From Nipponacmea schrenckii (Eukaryota; Mollusca; Gastropoda; Lottiidae), in NCBI GenBank assembly GCA_030562195.1, contig CM060202.1, forward strand, positions 21,128,317 through 21,192,316: a DNA stretch of 64,000 nt. The letters run 5' to 3'. Shown piece after piece: positions 11,998-23,645 of this stretch. The first letter of the stretch is position 1; every line of letters begins with the position of its first letter. The position numbers and the translations under genes were made by a program. The notes beneath the pieces are model-generated. The model saw only the letters and a program-made list of their open reading frames with translations. It was not told the DNA's origin and searched no databases.

Positions 11998-13580
11998 GTA
12001 AGATAAGATACAAAACAGTAGGATATTTCATTTCATTAGTCCATAAGATACAGAACAGTAGGATATAAAACTATCCTTTATTTCATTAGTCCAATAAGAA
12101 CAGAACATTCGGATATAAAACTACGTTTCATTTCATTAGTGCAATAAGATACAGAACAGGAATAAATAAAACACCATTTCATTTCATTAGACCAATAAGA
12201 TACAGTACAGTAGGATATAAAACTACGTTTCATTTCATTAGTCTAATAAGATACAGAACAGTAGGATATAAAACTTCATTTGATTTCATTAGTCCAATAA
12301 GATACAGAACAGTAGAATATAAAACTCTTATTTCATTTCATTAGTGCAATAAGATACAGAGCAGTAGAATATAAAACTCTTATTTCATTTCATTAGTGCA
12401 ATAAGATACAGAACAGTAGGATATAAAACTCTTATTTCATTTCATTAGTCCAATAAGATACAGAACAGTAGAATATAAAACTCTCATTTCATTTCATTAG
12501 TGCAATAAGATACAGAACAGTAGAATATAAAACTCCATTTCATTTCATTAGTCCAATAAGATACAGAACAGTAGGATATAAAACTTCATTTGATTTCATT
12601 AGTCCAATAAGATACAGAACAGTAGAATATAAAACTCCATTTCATTTCATTAGTGCAATAAGATACAGAACAGTAGGATATAAAACTCTTATTCATTTCA
12701 TTAGTCCAATAAGATACAGAACAGTAGAATATAAAACTCTTATTTCATTTCATTAGTGCAATAAGATACAGAACAGTAGAATATAAAACTCTTATTTCAT
12801 TTCATTAGTCCAATAAGATACAGAACAGTAGAATATAAAACTCTTATTTCATTTCATTAGTCCAATAAGATACAGAACAGTAGAATATAAAACTCTTATT
12901 TCATTTCATTAGTGCAATAAGATACAGAACAGTAGAATATAAAACTCTTGTTTCATTTCATTGGTTCAATAAGATACAGAAAAGTAAGATATAAAACTCT
13001 TATTTCATTTCATTAGTCCAATAAGATACAGAACAGTAGAATATAAAACTCTTATTTCATTTCATTAGTTCAATAAGATACAGAACAGTAGGATATAAAA
13101 CTCTTATTTCATTTCATTAGTCCAATAAGATACAGAACAGTAGAATATAAAACTCTTATTTCATTTCATTAGTCCAATAAGATACAGAACAGTAGAATAT
13201 AAAACTCATTTCATTTCATTAGTCCAATAAGATACAGAACAGTAAGATATAAAACTCTTATTTCATTTCATTAGTCCAATAAGATACAGAACAGTAGAAT
13301 ATAAAACTCTGTTTCATTTCATTAGTCCAATAAGATACAGAACAGTAAGATATAAAACTCTATTTCATTTCATTAGTCCAATAAGATACAGAACAGTAAG
13401 ATATAAAACTCTTATTTCATTTCATTAGTGCAATAAGATACAGAACAGTAGGATATAAAACTCGTATTTCATTTCATTAGTCCAATAAGATACAGAACAG
13501 TAGGATATAAAACTTCATTTCATTTCATTAGTCCAATAAGGTACAGAACAGTAGGATATAAAACTACGTTTCATTTCATG
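11998..13580 (-). repeat. About 50-bp satellite, roughly 31 units, similar to the SINE family 1 tail
   Basis: Units of 48 to 52 bp read on plus as CAATAAGATACAGAACAGTA, then GGATATAAAACTC, then a TTATTTCATTTCATTAGTC spacer. On minus the unit parallels the 3' part of SINE family 1: an ATGAAATG run, GAGTTTTAyrTCCTACT, TTCTGyAyCTTAT and CTAATGAA. A second array in the opposite orientation lies at 47.04-47.99 kb. Confidence 0.92.
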
Positions 13581-13584
13581 TTAA

Positions 13585-14360
13585 TGTTAATATAAATTTT
13601 CTGTATAAATTTGAAGCTTTTCCTAACCGCACCTATATATTTAAACAGGGTCCTGACGTATACCACAGTTTATCTGCAGGGATGAAGTATCTCTACTTAT
13701 ATTGACTTAAACCCTGTAACTCTATTGTTTGATAACCAGCCTCGCCTTCTCTCCTTTGATCAAGTAGATATATGGACATAGAATGCCTTTGTCAATATTA
13801 CGAAATAGAAATGAAATTGTGGATGTGGAGTGGCCGACTCTTTGCAGTGTACAATGAGAGGTGGAGTCGAATTGACAGCTACATTTCCAAATTTACCTCG
13901 ATAGTCCGTTTTTTGCACATATTGCATCCCGAATACAGGTTTTGACAGTGTCTTATTGGACAATTTGGACGAACGGAGGTGTGATTTTGACACGATGAAA
14001 CAGGAAGCCTGGCGAATGGAGCTGTGGTTTAGACATGATGAAAGATATAGTATGAGGAAGGGGAGGGGGTGTGTTTTGATGGTTTATACACGATGAGAAA
14101 CGAAGCATTGCGAATGGAGTAGTGATTTGACACGATATAATGTGCACGGCGTGGTGTTTTGTATTAGTTTGTGACAAGGAACACATCTTGCAGTTCTATC
14201 AGGGTCGAGAGACCTTTAGCCTACTTCGACAAATCATTTTACAACTCTAGGATTGTGCAATAAGGGGAATTTTGGCATGGCAGTTGGCATAAGTCTTTTA
14301 TTTTTGTTTTCTTTGTAAATGTCTAATGTCAAATTTATTGGTCGTATTCGTAGTAAGACT
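13585..14360. other. No gene seen; weak repeat fragments
   Basis: Non-coding. Short SINE-like words (TTTGCAGTGTACAATGAGAG) occur near 13840. At 13960-14150 a diverged motif with GACACGATG and GCGAATGGAG recurs about three times. Confidence 0.5.
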
Positions 14361-14364
14361 TGAG

Positions 14365-14905
14365 TGTTCGGAGGGGCAAGTAATATATCTAGAGGGGCAA
14401 GTAATATATCTAGGTGGGGCAAGTAATATATCTAGGTGGGGCAAGTAATATATCTAGGGGGGACAAGTAATATGTCTAGAGGGGCAAGTAATATATCAGG
14501 AGGGGCAAGTAATATATCCGGTGGGGCAAGTAATATATCTAGGGGGGGGCAAGTAATATATCAGGAGGGGCAAGTAATATATCTAGAGGGGCAAGTAATA
14601 TATTTAGAGGGACAAGTAATATATCTAGAGGGGCAAGGAATATATCTGGAAGGCCAAGTAATATATCCAGAGGGGCAAGTAATTTATCCAGAGGGGCAAG
14701 TAATATATCAGGAAGAGCAAGTAATATATCAGGAGGGGCAAGTAATATATCAGGAGGGGCAAGTAATATATCCAGGAGGGGCAAGTAATATATCTAGGAG
14801 GGGCAAGTAATATATCAGGAGGGGCAAGTAATATATCCAGAGGGGCAAGTAATATATCCAGAGGGGCAAGTAATATATTCGGAGTGGCAAGAAATATATC
14901 CGAAT
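14365..14905 (+). repeat. 17-18 bp minisatellite, about 30 units
   Basis: Tandem copies of GGGGCAAGTAATATATC plus one to three variable bases (TAGA, AGGA, CAGA, CGGA). Both strands stay open over more than 80 codons because the unit lacks stops in some frames. Five to six inverted copies lie at 46.13-46.26 kb. Confidence 0.95.
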
Positions 14906-15224
14906 GACAAGGGTCGTATTAGAAGCAATTAGATTGGTCGGTTTGTTAGCTACGGGCCTGTGTATTAGTCTTTGTCCAATTGAGGAATGTCCTAGATTGC
15001 GCAATTGAAAGAAAATTTTCCATAGTAATTCATAGGTAATGAACTATATTCATGTAAATATTCATTCAATATCTTATTTTTCAGAATTTGCTGTTGAAAT
15101 TTATTGAAGCGGTAATTTATGGTATAACGAGGTATTGTGTAATATCAATAGCTCAGAACGTATTGTGATTGTTCAAACTTTCAAAATGAATTGATATGAA
15201 TGCACTTAATCAGGTAATAAAGAC

Positions 15225-15560
15225 GGGCAACGCCATGCAGTGTGCAATCAATAAGGAAATTCTGTCGGGTATTATATGTACAGTTCAAATTGTATTAAGG
15301 GACGTCTCAAAATGAATTGAAATGAATGGAGTTTTACGTCTTTCTCTTCTGCACCTTATTGAGCTACTAAAGACGGGCAACGTTATTTAGTGTGTAATGA
15401 GGTAACGGCCTGTAGCACATGGTTTATTGTCCCTACCGAACGACTGGATGCTTTTTTTCCGTGTCAGTTCCTCCGACTTGTATCACTGACAGCAGGATAA
15501 TTCAAACGTTTTTTTTATTTTCCGTGATTGAAGCCTTGACCTTCAGGAGAGCGAGCAGTA
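15225..15560 (-). mobile_element. SINE family 1 copies, minus orientation, partly tandem
   Basis: A tail fragment at 15225-15275 (GACGGGCAACGCCATGCAG) is followed by a longer reversed copy at 15305-15560. The longer copy carries GGAGTTTTACGTC, TCTGCACCTTATT, TGTAGCACATGG and the CCGTGTCAGT segment. Confidence 0.8.
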
Positions 15561-15897
15561 ATTTAATTAGGACAACTCTAAGAAAACACCGGCCTATTTA
15601 AGAGCAAGTCATCTATAATGATAATATTTTCGTCAATTTTGTTGCAGTAGTGTACTCTACTCTACAGTATGTGACCCTCTTTATTTGACCACGTCACCCC
15701 AGGAGATGGGGTGATTAATCTCCTGGCTCTGTTATATTTCGTGTCAGAAGCAAAGATTCACCTGGGAAATATTTGGCATAATTATATCTTTTCGGTACAC
15801 CCAGGCGTAAATAACGTTCAAGAGCAGGTAGGGTCAGGTTTGTTTGGCTATCCCCTGCCGTCTCCCTCTTACAATTTAACATACACAAACTCTAAGA

Positions 15898-16437
15898 CCT
15901 TAAACCAGGTACTTTATCATCTAGAGCGAGAACAAGCTGCTTGTTAAAGGTAAAACAGGCGGAGTTCATGAAACCGCAGATTGATTACAGGTATTCCGAT
16001 ATTTCATCATCTCGATAAATGAAAATAAAAGAAAAATTCCTTTTTTTTTAAACTGCGAAGTTTATGGAAATCAGTGAACTGTAGTTTGTTTTCTTCCTCT
16101 TTCTTTTCTTAGTATGTTTTTAAACAGGATGTAATTGTTCGAAGAAAAAAAATTCGTAGGGAAATTGAGGTTAGAATATTATCTCATTGTTAGTTTAATA
16201 GATTTAATAGACACTCATTTTCCTCTTTTGAGCACGAAAAATATTAAAGGAACATGTCTGCTATTTTCGGGGATTGAATATGAGCCTTGAACATATCAAC
16301 ACGGAAATCTAATTCATTTAAAACAAAAACACTCCCCAATGGGATTTAACTGTATATTTCTAAATACCGGTATATTGCGAAATTCTCAGGGCAGGACGAG
16401 TCGCCATTTTGATTTTCAAACAGGGATCATTGTCAGT
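15898..16437 (+). repeat. Segmental duplication, copy 1
   Basis: This about 540-bp segment recurs with high identity at 17868-18413 in the same orientation. Landmarks in both are AACCAGGTACTTTAT, GGCGGAGTTCATGAAACCG and AATACCGGTATATTGCG. No exon is seen in it. Confidence 0.92.
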
Positions 16438-16655
16438 TTTACGTCCTACTCTTCCTCATCTAATGGGTTAATAAAGACGTGTAGGAATTGCCAGGGCAGT
16501 GGCATTATCCTACTCCTTTTGCGATTTCCAACTGTCAAGGGAACTTTACCGTGTACACTCTGTAGCACACGGGGCCTCGATTTATTGTCCCACCCAAACG
16601 AATACATGTAATTTCTTTTTATTTGAGCCACCGCGGCTCCCGACTCTGAGATGTG
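16436..16655 (-). mobile_element. SINE family 1 copy with tRNA-like head, minus orientation
   Basis: Read on minus it starts with the head GAGCCGCGGTGGCTC (reversed at about 16625-16643) and ends in the ACGTAAAACT tail at 16437. The landmarks TAGCACACGGGGCCTCG and GGGCAGTGGCATTATCCTAC are clear. It is directly joined to the end of segmental duplication copy 1. Confidence 0.85.
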
Positions 16656-17039
16656 AGCCATATTTATGATGAGTTACGCTAAAAAGAAACTCAGTTTTTA
16701 AAACAACAGATCACGACCTTGTCTCTTTAACGTTAGCCCACTTTTTAAAGTGTTAATGAAGCCAAGCTATCTCTGTGCAGTGAAGTATGAAAACCTTGAA
16801 CTCTCCAGCAATGTTTGAGCGACTTTGAAACAGATTAACATCCGTGATGTATATTAACAAAGGTCTTAATGTCAGGTGTGATTTTAAAAAACGCACTTAT
16901 TTTACAATTATGTATAAAATTATAAAAAACAGTTATATTTATTGTTAAATAACAGCTATGACGTCAGCCTTTGTTGTATTTTTCCATTCTCTAGTAGAAT
17001 GTATGAGTGTTGTTTGAACTACCCACTAACTGTCCACTA

Positions 17040-17140
17040 TTTCATGAAACTTGTTATTAAATGTCCATTATTTTGAAAAAAGTGTCCATTATTTTGAAAA
17101 AAGTGTCCATTATTTTGAAAAAAGTGTCCATTATTTTTTC
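17040..17140. repeat. About 20-bp repeat, four units
   Basis: Four near-identical units of GTCCATTATTTTGAAAAAA. Confidence 0.9.
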
Positions 17141-17620
17141 ACTGACAAAGCAATTCAATTATATATTCAGTTTTATTTTACAACGTTCCCATTTGATAAG
17201 TGAAATACAGCGTGTTTTTTATTCTGTTTATTTCTGATAGGCCTTTGTTTACAATCGCATCTATGTCAGTTTTTTTCCAAAGGTTTGTTTAACCTAATTG
17301 TTGTGGCATTAGAGTTCGATATATATCCTTATTTTCGATTTCTTTTTGCTCTTTCTTTGTTATAATCAGATGAAATATCAGAATAAAGGTCTCTCCGTAT
17401 TTGAAAATTTGATTGTTCATACTAAATATTATCCATTGGCTCGACATGGGATGTATTTCTAAAGGTGGATTGAATTATAAACATATCGTTTTCACTTGAT
17501 GAGCGTAGAAGACACCTGCAGAGTATGCTTGCCACAGTCTAAATCACAACCTGAACCCACATAACTATTAATCAATCAATGAGTTGTGTTGATTACAATT
17601 AGTTTAACTTTGTTATTTAA

Positions 17621-17740
17621 GTAAGATAGAGTCCTCAAACTGTCTATTATGTTACAGAGAGAACAGTGTTCGGGGCTAACGCCCCTCACAAACTGTCCTC
17701 TCTCTAACATAACAGACAATTTTCGGCCTCTATCCCTTAC
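17621..17740. repeat. 120-bp imperfect palindrome
   Basis: The arms (about 17621-17675 and 17686-17740) are inverted copies with scattered mismatches. The centre is CGGGGCTAACGCCCC. The ends read GTAAGATAGAG and CTCTATCCCTTAC. It can form a long cruciform, as a fold-back or MITE-like element would. Confidence 0.88.
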
Positions 17741-17867
17741 ATAAGCGACACAAAATACTGATCAATGAAAAAAAATTATCTCAAAATCAAAGCGAATCAT
17801 ACCTTACATTTTCGTAAGAATTTCGGTAAACCTCAAGTTTAGAACTATAAATTTTTAATTGCTTCCT

Positions 17868-18413
17868 TAAACCAGGTACTTTATTATCTAGAGCGAGAAC
17901 AAGCTGCTTGTTAAAGGTAAAACAGGCGGAGTTCATGAAACCGCAGATTGATTACAGGTATTCCGATATTTCATCATCTCGATAAATGAAAATAAAATAA
18001 AAATCCCTTTTTTTTCTTTTTTGAACCTGCGAAGTTTATGGAAATCAGTGAACTGTAGTTTGTTTTCTTCCTCTTTCTTTTCTTAGTATGTTTTTAAACA
18101 GGATGTAATTGTTCGAAGAAAAAAAAATTCGTAGGGAAATTGAGGTTAAAATATTATCACATTGTTAGTTTAATAGATTTAATAGACACTCATTTTCCTC
18201 TTTTGAGCACGAAAAATATTAAAGGAACATGTCTGCTATTTTCGGGGATTGAATATGAGCCTTGAACATATCAACACGGAAATCTAATTCATTTAAAACA
18301 AAAACACTCCCCAATGGGATTTAACTGTATATTTCTAAATACCGGTATATTGCGAAATTCTCGGGGAGGACGAGTCGCAATTTTGATTTTCAAACACGGA
18401 TCATTGTCGTGCT
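17868..18413 (+). repeat. Segmental duplication, copy 2
   Basis: Second copy of 15898-16437, about 1.97 kb downstream in the same orientation, with only small indels in the T/A runs. Sequence beyond it (18440-18660) is a diverged repeat of 17740-17870 with GCGACACAAAATACTGATCA. Confidence 0.92.
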
Positions 18414-18826
18414 TTTTAAAAAAAAGTATAAAATTATAAAAACAGTTATTTATTGATAAGCGACACAAAATACTGATCAAAAAAAAGTACAAAAATTTTT
18501 TCTCACCTAATAGGCCGCTTATCACTTCTTTATAGCCAAAATAAAACTTTTTATTTTTCAAATTCAAAAACTTAAATTTATCTCAAAATCAAAGCAAATC
18601 AAGTTTTTCGTAAGAATTTTCGGCAAACCGAAAGTTTAGAACTATAAATTTAGAATTGCTACCGAATTCTTTTTAAATAAGAATAAAATTGACTAGCCCA
18701 AACTGAAACTGGTGGGATCAAATTTTTCAATCTTAATTTAAACTATGTCTACTATTTTAATGTAAAATGTTTTTTAAAAAAAAACCCTCAAAAACAGACA
18801 AAAAATAAAATTTAGGATTAACTCAC

Positions 18827-18842
18827 CGCCCTTATTTGCCAT
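18827..18842 (-). CDS. Candidate distal first coding exon of a dispanin gene
   Basis: On minus this reads ATG GCA AAT AAG GGC G, followed at once by a GTGAGT donor. It has the same 16-nt length and phase 1 as the first exon of dispanin gene 1. Spliced to the second exon of gene 2 (acceptor before 11512) it gives MANKGE then AYSTDN. That matches MDKQAG-VYSSDN of gene 1 better in length than the tiny proximal exon at 11668-11674. The intron would be about 7.3 kb and full of satellites. About 110 bp upstream on minus there is an overlapping E-box and CRE-like motif (TCACGTGACGTA at 18949-18960). No transcript evidence is available, and a 16-nt match could be chance. Confidence 0.42.
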
Positions 18843-19099
18843 ATTGAATAATTTCTGTTAGCCTAAATCAAAAATACGTGTTGCTGCTCGTACAGATCCA
18901 AATATTCTGCTTCACCCTGCGACTTGTAAATATTGCGAAATATTGCAGTCACGTGACGTAAAGCTAAGAATGTTGCAAGATTTGAAAAGAAATACATAAA
19001 TAGTGGAGAATCTAGCCGGGGACGTCCACCAAAAGTTGAGTATGTAGTCTATATATAAATAAAATTATAGTATTATTCTAATACTCCCAGCTCTAGCCT

Positions 19100-19380
19100 C
19101 GTTATGATTTTTTTTATTGTATTCAAATTTCAAATGTAAGACCACGACAATCTGTGTTGAAGATATAATATTTGAACAACATTATTTAGTAGTGCGAAGC
19201 TCATATAAAAGACAAACAATACTTCTTGCAAAAACAAAGTACATAAAACACGTTACACTTGTTTGTTATTTAAAAAGTGTGTTTTATCCCAAAATTAATG
19301 CCTTGTGTTATATATATGTTGAAGGCGATAGAGTGCCGAATGAATCTCTTACTCCGTAAATACACCCCACCCCCTTGTCA
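19100..19380. other. Open frame of 80 codons, not recognised
   Basis: The plus frame at 19117-19359 has no family similarity that I recognise, no signal peptide and no supporting splice sites. I treat the region as non-coding. Confidence 0.3.
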
Positions 19381-19654
19381 TCTATCCCCAGGATCGTGAG
19401 AGTTTTCCAAAAGTATTTATTTAGATAAAAACTTATTGATGAAGCATGTCACAGGTGTTCAACATCTGTAGAGAATTAAATCGATATCGTTTTATGATAA
19501 TTCACGTATTCATATACAAAGGAATGCTTCCCCTTAGAATGGACACGAAATATAACGTCTCCAACTTAGGATATACAGTTAAAACTGTGTTAAAGAGACA
19601 TATTCGCCATTGATATCTTTGGCCCTGTTATCGGCTATCCTTCAAGTAATGGAA

Positions 19655-20430
19655 CGTCTCAAACACAGAGTTAGGTGATGTCTAGTGTTTCTGTAAACAG
19701 ACAATACCACAACAGTGGACCATTCTCTAGAATATAACCCAAAGTTAGGCGATGTCTAGTGTTTCTATAAACAGACAATACCACAACAGTGGACCACTCT
19801 TTCCCTAGGGGGAATATAAAAAAAACCCAGAGTTAGGCGATGTCTAGTGTTTCTATAAACAGACAATAGTACAACAGTGTATCACTCTCTAGAATATAAC
19901 CCAAAGTTAGGCGATGTCTAGTGTTTCTATAAACAGACAATACCACAACAGTGGACCACTCTCTAGAATATAACCCAGAGTTAGGTGATGTCTAGTGTTT
20001 CTATAAACAGACAATAGTACAACAGTGGACCACTCTCTAGAATATAACCCAGAGTTAGGTGATGTCTGTGTTTCTATAAACAGACAATTGTACAACAGTG
20101 GACCACTCTCTAGAATATAACCCAGAGTTAGGCGATGTCTAGTGTTTCTATAAACAGACAATACTACAACAGTGGACCACTCTCTAGAATATAACCTAGA
20201 GTTAGGTGATGTCTGGTGTTTCTATAAACGGACAATTGTACAACACTGGACCATTCTCTAGAATATAACCCAGAGTTAGGCGATGTCTAGTGTTTCTATA
20301 AACAGACAATAGTACAACAGTGGACCACTCTCTAGAATATAACCCAAAGTTAGGTGATGTCTGGTGTTGCTATTAACAGACAATAGTACAACAGTGGACT
20401 TCCCAGAGTTGGGTGATGTCTGATTTTCAG
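19655..20430. repeat. 75-bp satellite, about ten units
   Basis: Units contain AGTTAGGCGATGTCTAGTG, TTTCTATAAACAGACAATA, ACAACAGTGGACCACTCTCT and AGAATATAACCCA. The minus-strand frames across it are periodic and not genes. Confidence 0.93.
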
Positions 20431-20994
20431 ATGTCTGAAACCCTACCGGATGTGCTAGGCAGGTCATATAACGGAACGTAAATTTCTTAGCTAAGTTAAT
20501 CAGTTATAGTGTTCACATCTAACTGTCAAAATATAAGTCACCAAATTTCATGTGTCGTGAATTGTTTATATACCGAATGCAATCAATTTAGTTCGGTCTA
20601 AAATCGTTATTTCATCCAATATATGGGGGAGACGCCCCTCACCTGACCTGAAATATGCAACTCTTAGCTGCTAAATGATAATGAGGTTACAAGTGTTGTA
20701 AAGGGTGTAGCAACCTGTATGGTGACCTATATTTAACCGATTTGCATTGTAACAATAGAATATCATATCATCCTAGTTTTTTTTAACACCTGATTGCGAA
20801 ATGTCTTCAGAATGATCAAAAATAGGTGCTGTTTCGACATAATTATCTACCGTAAAATCTCTTGATATTAAATGTGTTTATTTCTACTCCAGGCTCCAGT
20901 TTGGGCTTCCAGAGACAGATGACGCCATGCAGTGTGCACTAGGTAAAATTGCGCCACTAGGATGACTAATTGTGCCTTTCAAACTATCAGAACA

Positions 20995-21358
20995 TTTTTA
21001 TTTATTGGAGCCCACCACTCCTCGTCGACCCCACACTCCCCCTTCGAGGGCCAGTGAATATAAGATGCTTGTTCGGTTCAGTCCCGACAAAGGTCGAGAT
21101 GATCTTTTGGATTTTTACCTCTGTTCCTCCCTTGTCAGTGGTGCAAGCTTGAGGGACTGGCATGGAAAAGGCGTCTAGTCGTTCAGATAGGATAATTGTG
21201 CTTCGTGTGCTACAAGCTGCAGTTCCATCGACAGTTGGACATCGACAAAAGAGTGGGCTTATATCGCCGCCCTAAGCATAATTTACTTTATTGCACACTG
21301 CAAGTTCTTTTCATTAATCAAATATATGCAGAAGAGTATGACGTAAAACTCCATTAAG
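20995..21358 (+). mobile_element. SINE family 1 copy, plus orientation
   Basis: It carries a degraded tRNA-like head, GGTTCAGTCCCGACAAAGG (B-box like), then GACTGGCATGGAAAAGGCGT, TGCTACAAGCTGC and the tail GCAGAAGAGTATGACGTAAA. Confidence 0.82.
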
Positions 21359-21892
21359 TTTCAACCAACCTACACAGAGGTGTTAGCTAGGAGGTATCAA
21401 TGTGATTGTGAATGACCAAACAGACGACTAGAAACTAAAATCATCGCGTGTAAAGTATCAGGGAAGTCATACTTGTTTGCCATCTTATTCCGAATTCAGA
21501 TTTTATCAGGGTCGTATTACGACATATGAAGTTTGGGGGAGGGGGGGGTGGGGTATGGTTTCGATCTGGACATGAAGAATAATTGAAAATTCCAAATTTA
21601 TCATAAAGTAGAATGTTATAATCATTTCCCATGTAGACATACCAAAGTTACGCAGGTCTCCAGTTTCAATCCAACGTGATATAACAAATAAACCTTGACT
21701 GTATAGATTGGTGATGATATTGCGCAATTTTATTGTACCGATGTCGAAATTTTTAGTTCGATACGAATTTCATTATAAGTTTCCTTTTGTTTAGCCCCTC
21801 CCTGACGTGTTTTTGAAGACAGACATGCCTCAGACAGTTAACTAATGTTAGGTTATTTTTTCATCTTGGCTTGTCCTATTGCAAGATGGTGG

Positions 21893-22208
21893 GGAGCCGC
21901 GGTGGCTCAGTGAGTTAGATGCTTACTCGCTAATCTCGGGGCCATGGTTCAATCCCGACAAATTTCTTATTTAACTTTCGGATTTTTCAACTCGATTTTC
22001 CCTTGTTCGTGTTACACGTCGGAGGACATGGAAAAGTGTCTAGTTGTTTGAATGGGACAATAAACCGAGACCCCGTGTGCTACAGACTGTGGACGTTAAA
22101 GAACCGTGGCAGTTGGTAATTGATTAAAAGTATCATTACAGATTTCATGACGTTGCTCAATCCGTGTGCAGAAGAGTAGGACGTAATCTCCATTCATTTC
22201 ATTTCATT
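21893..22208 (+). mobile_element. SINE family 1, full-length reference copy
   Basis: This is the best full copy. The head is GAGCCGCGGTGGCTCAGTGA (A-box like) with GGTTCAATCCCGAC (B-box like) 50 to 60 bp on, as in a tRNA-derived SINE. The body has GTGTGCTACAGACTG and GGCAGTTGG. The tail is GCAGAAGAGTAGGACGTAA ending in repeated CATTT. A family-1 fragment with CCATGCAGTGTGCATTGAGG follows at 22230-22270. Confidence 0.88.
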
Positions 22209-22599
22209 TGTTGTTAGAAAGAAGAACAATAATACCATGCAGTGTGCATTGAGGGAAATTTTGCCAGAACAATCGAATATGCATATCCATTTGTGAGGAC
22301 ATTGCTAGGATATCACATCCGAAATAACTCTTTATTTATCAATAGAACATGGATGTTTCAGTATGTCACGTCTTTTCAAGCCCATAAGGTGCAGAAAATT
22401 AGGATTTAGAACTCCATTCTTTTCATTTCATAGAAATATCTAGTTCACAGGCCAAGAGGCACAGTTTGATAAGGTGTTCCGGAAGAATAAGAAGGCCTTG
22501 ACTCAATTCAAAAAATAATAGTGTAACTTTAATTCTCGCTATATATCGCCAAATAACGTTACTGAGGCAGAAGGGTTTAAATGATTAAAACTCGAGCAT

Positions 22600-22690
22600 A
22601 ATATAAAACAAAAATAGTAATCGTGGGTTCAAATCTAGGTCGGTGTGAAAGTCTTTTGACTACAAATTTATTATTTAATATTAGCGAGAG
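22600..22690 (+). mobile_element. SINE family 2 fragment
   Basis: GTGGGTTCAAATCTAGGTCG followed by GTGTGAAAGTC resembles the B-box region of the element at 32.4 kb. A family-1 tail follows at 22735-22800 in the opposite sense. Confidence 0.5.
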
Positions 22691-23034
22691 TTTTCAGTTT
22701 AAGTTTAATATGACTTAAAGTGTAATGTGTAAAGGAAATGAAATGAATGGAGTTTTACGTCCTACTCTTCTGCACCTTATGGGTTAATGAAGACGGGAAA
22801 TGTAATGTGTAAGACGCTAAAATAGATTTAATAGTAGCCTACGTCATACATTGTATTGTAAATATTGCGACACAAATCGATTGCCCACTTAATCAACTAT
22901 GTGCATTTATCAATAACCTGTACATGTAGGGACAATTTCCGAGTAATGACCGAGTACTTTAAACCAAATTAGAACATACGTACAATATTGTTGATATTAC
23001 TGTTACAATATATAGGTTATTGAATATAGATAGA

Positions 23035-23645
23035 ATCTCTTACGAGTCTTTCTTGATATAAAAAATATCACAACTAATAATAATAAACTCTATTATTTTA
23101 CATTCAAATAGGCCCAATACACAAACATGTCTTTACATTCACCCATGGGCAATCATTAGGAAAAAAAAATACACCACAAGTCAATATATAGAGAATCTCT
23201 TACCAGTCTTTCTTAAAATATAAAAATCACCACAAGTCAATATATAGAGAATCTCTTACCAGTCTTTCTTAAAATATAAAAAAACACCACAAGTCAATAT
23301 ATAGAGAATCTCTTACCAGTCTTTCTTAAAATATAAAAAAAAAACCACCACAACTCAATATATAGAGAATCTCTTACGACTCTTTCTTGATATCAAAAAT
23401 ATCCCCACGAGGTCGATAAATAGAGAATCTCTTACCAGTCTTTTTTGATATAAAAATATCACCACAAGTCAATATATAGAGAATCTCTTACAGTCTTTCT
23501 TGATATAAAAATATCACCACAAGTCAATACATAGAGAATCTCTTACAAGTCTTTCTTGATATAAAAATATCACCACAAGTCAATACAAGAGAATCTCTTA
23601 CAAGTCTTTCTTGATATCAAAAATATCACAAGTCAATACAAGAGA
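23035..23645 (-). repeat. About 56-bp satellite, roughly ten units
   Basis: Units read on plus as AGAGAATCTCTTACCAGTCT, TTCTTGATATAAAAATATC and ACCACAAGTCAATATAT. The unit is similar, in reverse, to part of the dispersed element at 52.54-52.62 kb and 55.2 kb. Confidence 0.92.

Noticed and set aside
11998..13580. CRISPR-like regular array
   Set aside because: Units abut without unique spacers and the context is a eukaryotic genome; it is a satellite.
14436..15004. Periodic frames on both strands
   Set aside because: 17-18 bp minisatellite without stops.
16339..16661. Frames on both strands
   Set aside because: They lie in a duplicated segment and a reversed SINE copy.
19907..20467. Minus frames with a repeated RHxLTLGYILESGPLL motif
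   Set aside because: 75-bp satellite translated; periodic and not a protein family.
21893..21965. tRNA gene
   Set aside because: A- and B-box-like words are present but no intact acceptor stem or anticodon arm is seen, and the sequence continues into the SINE body.
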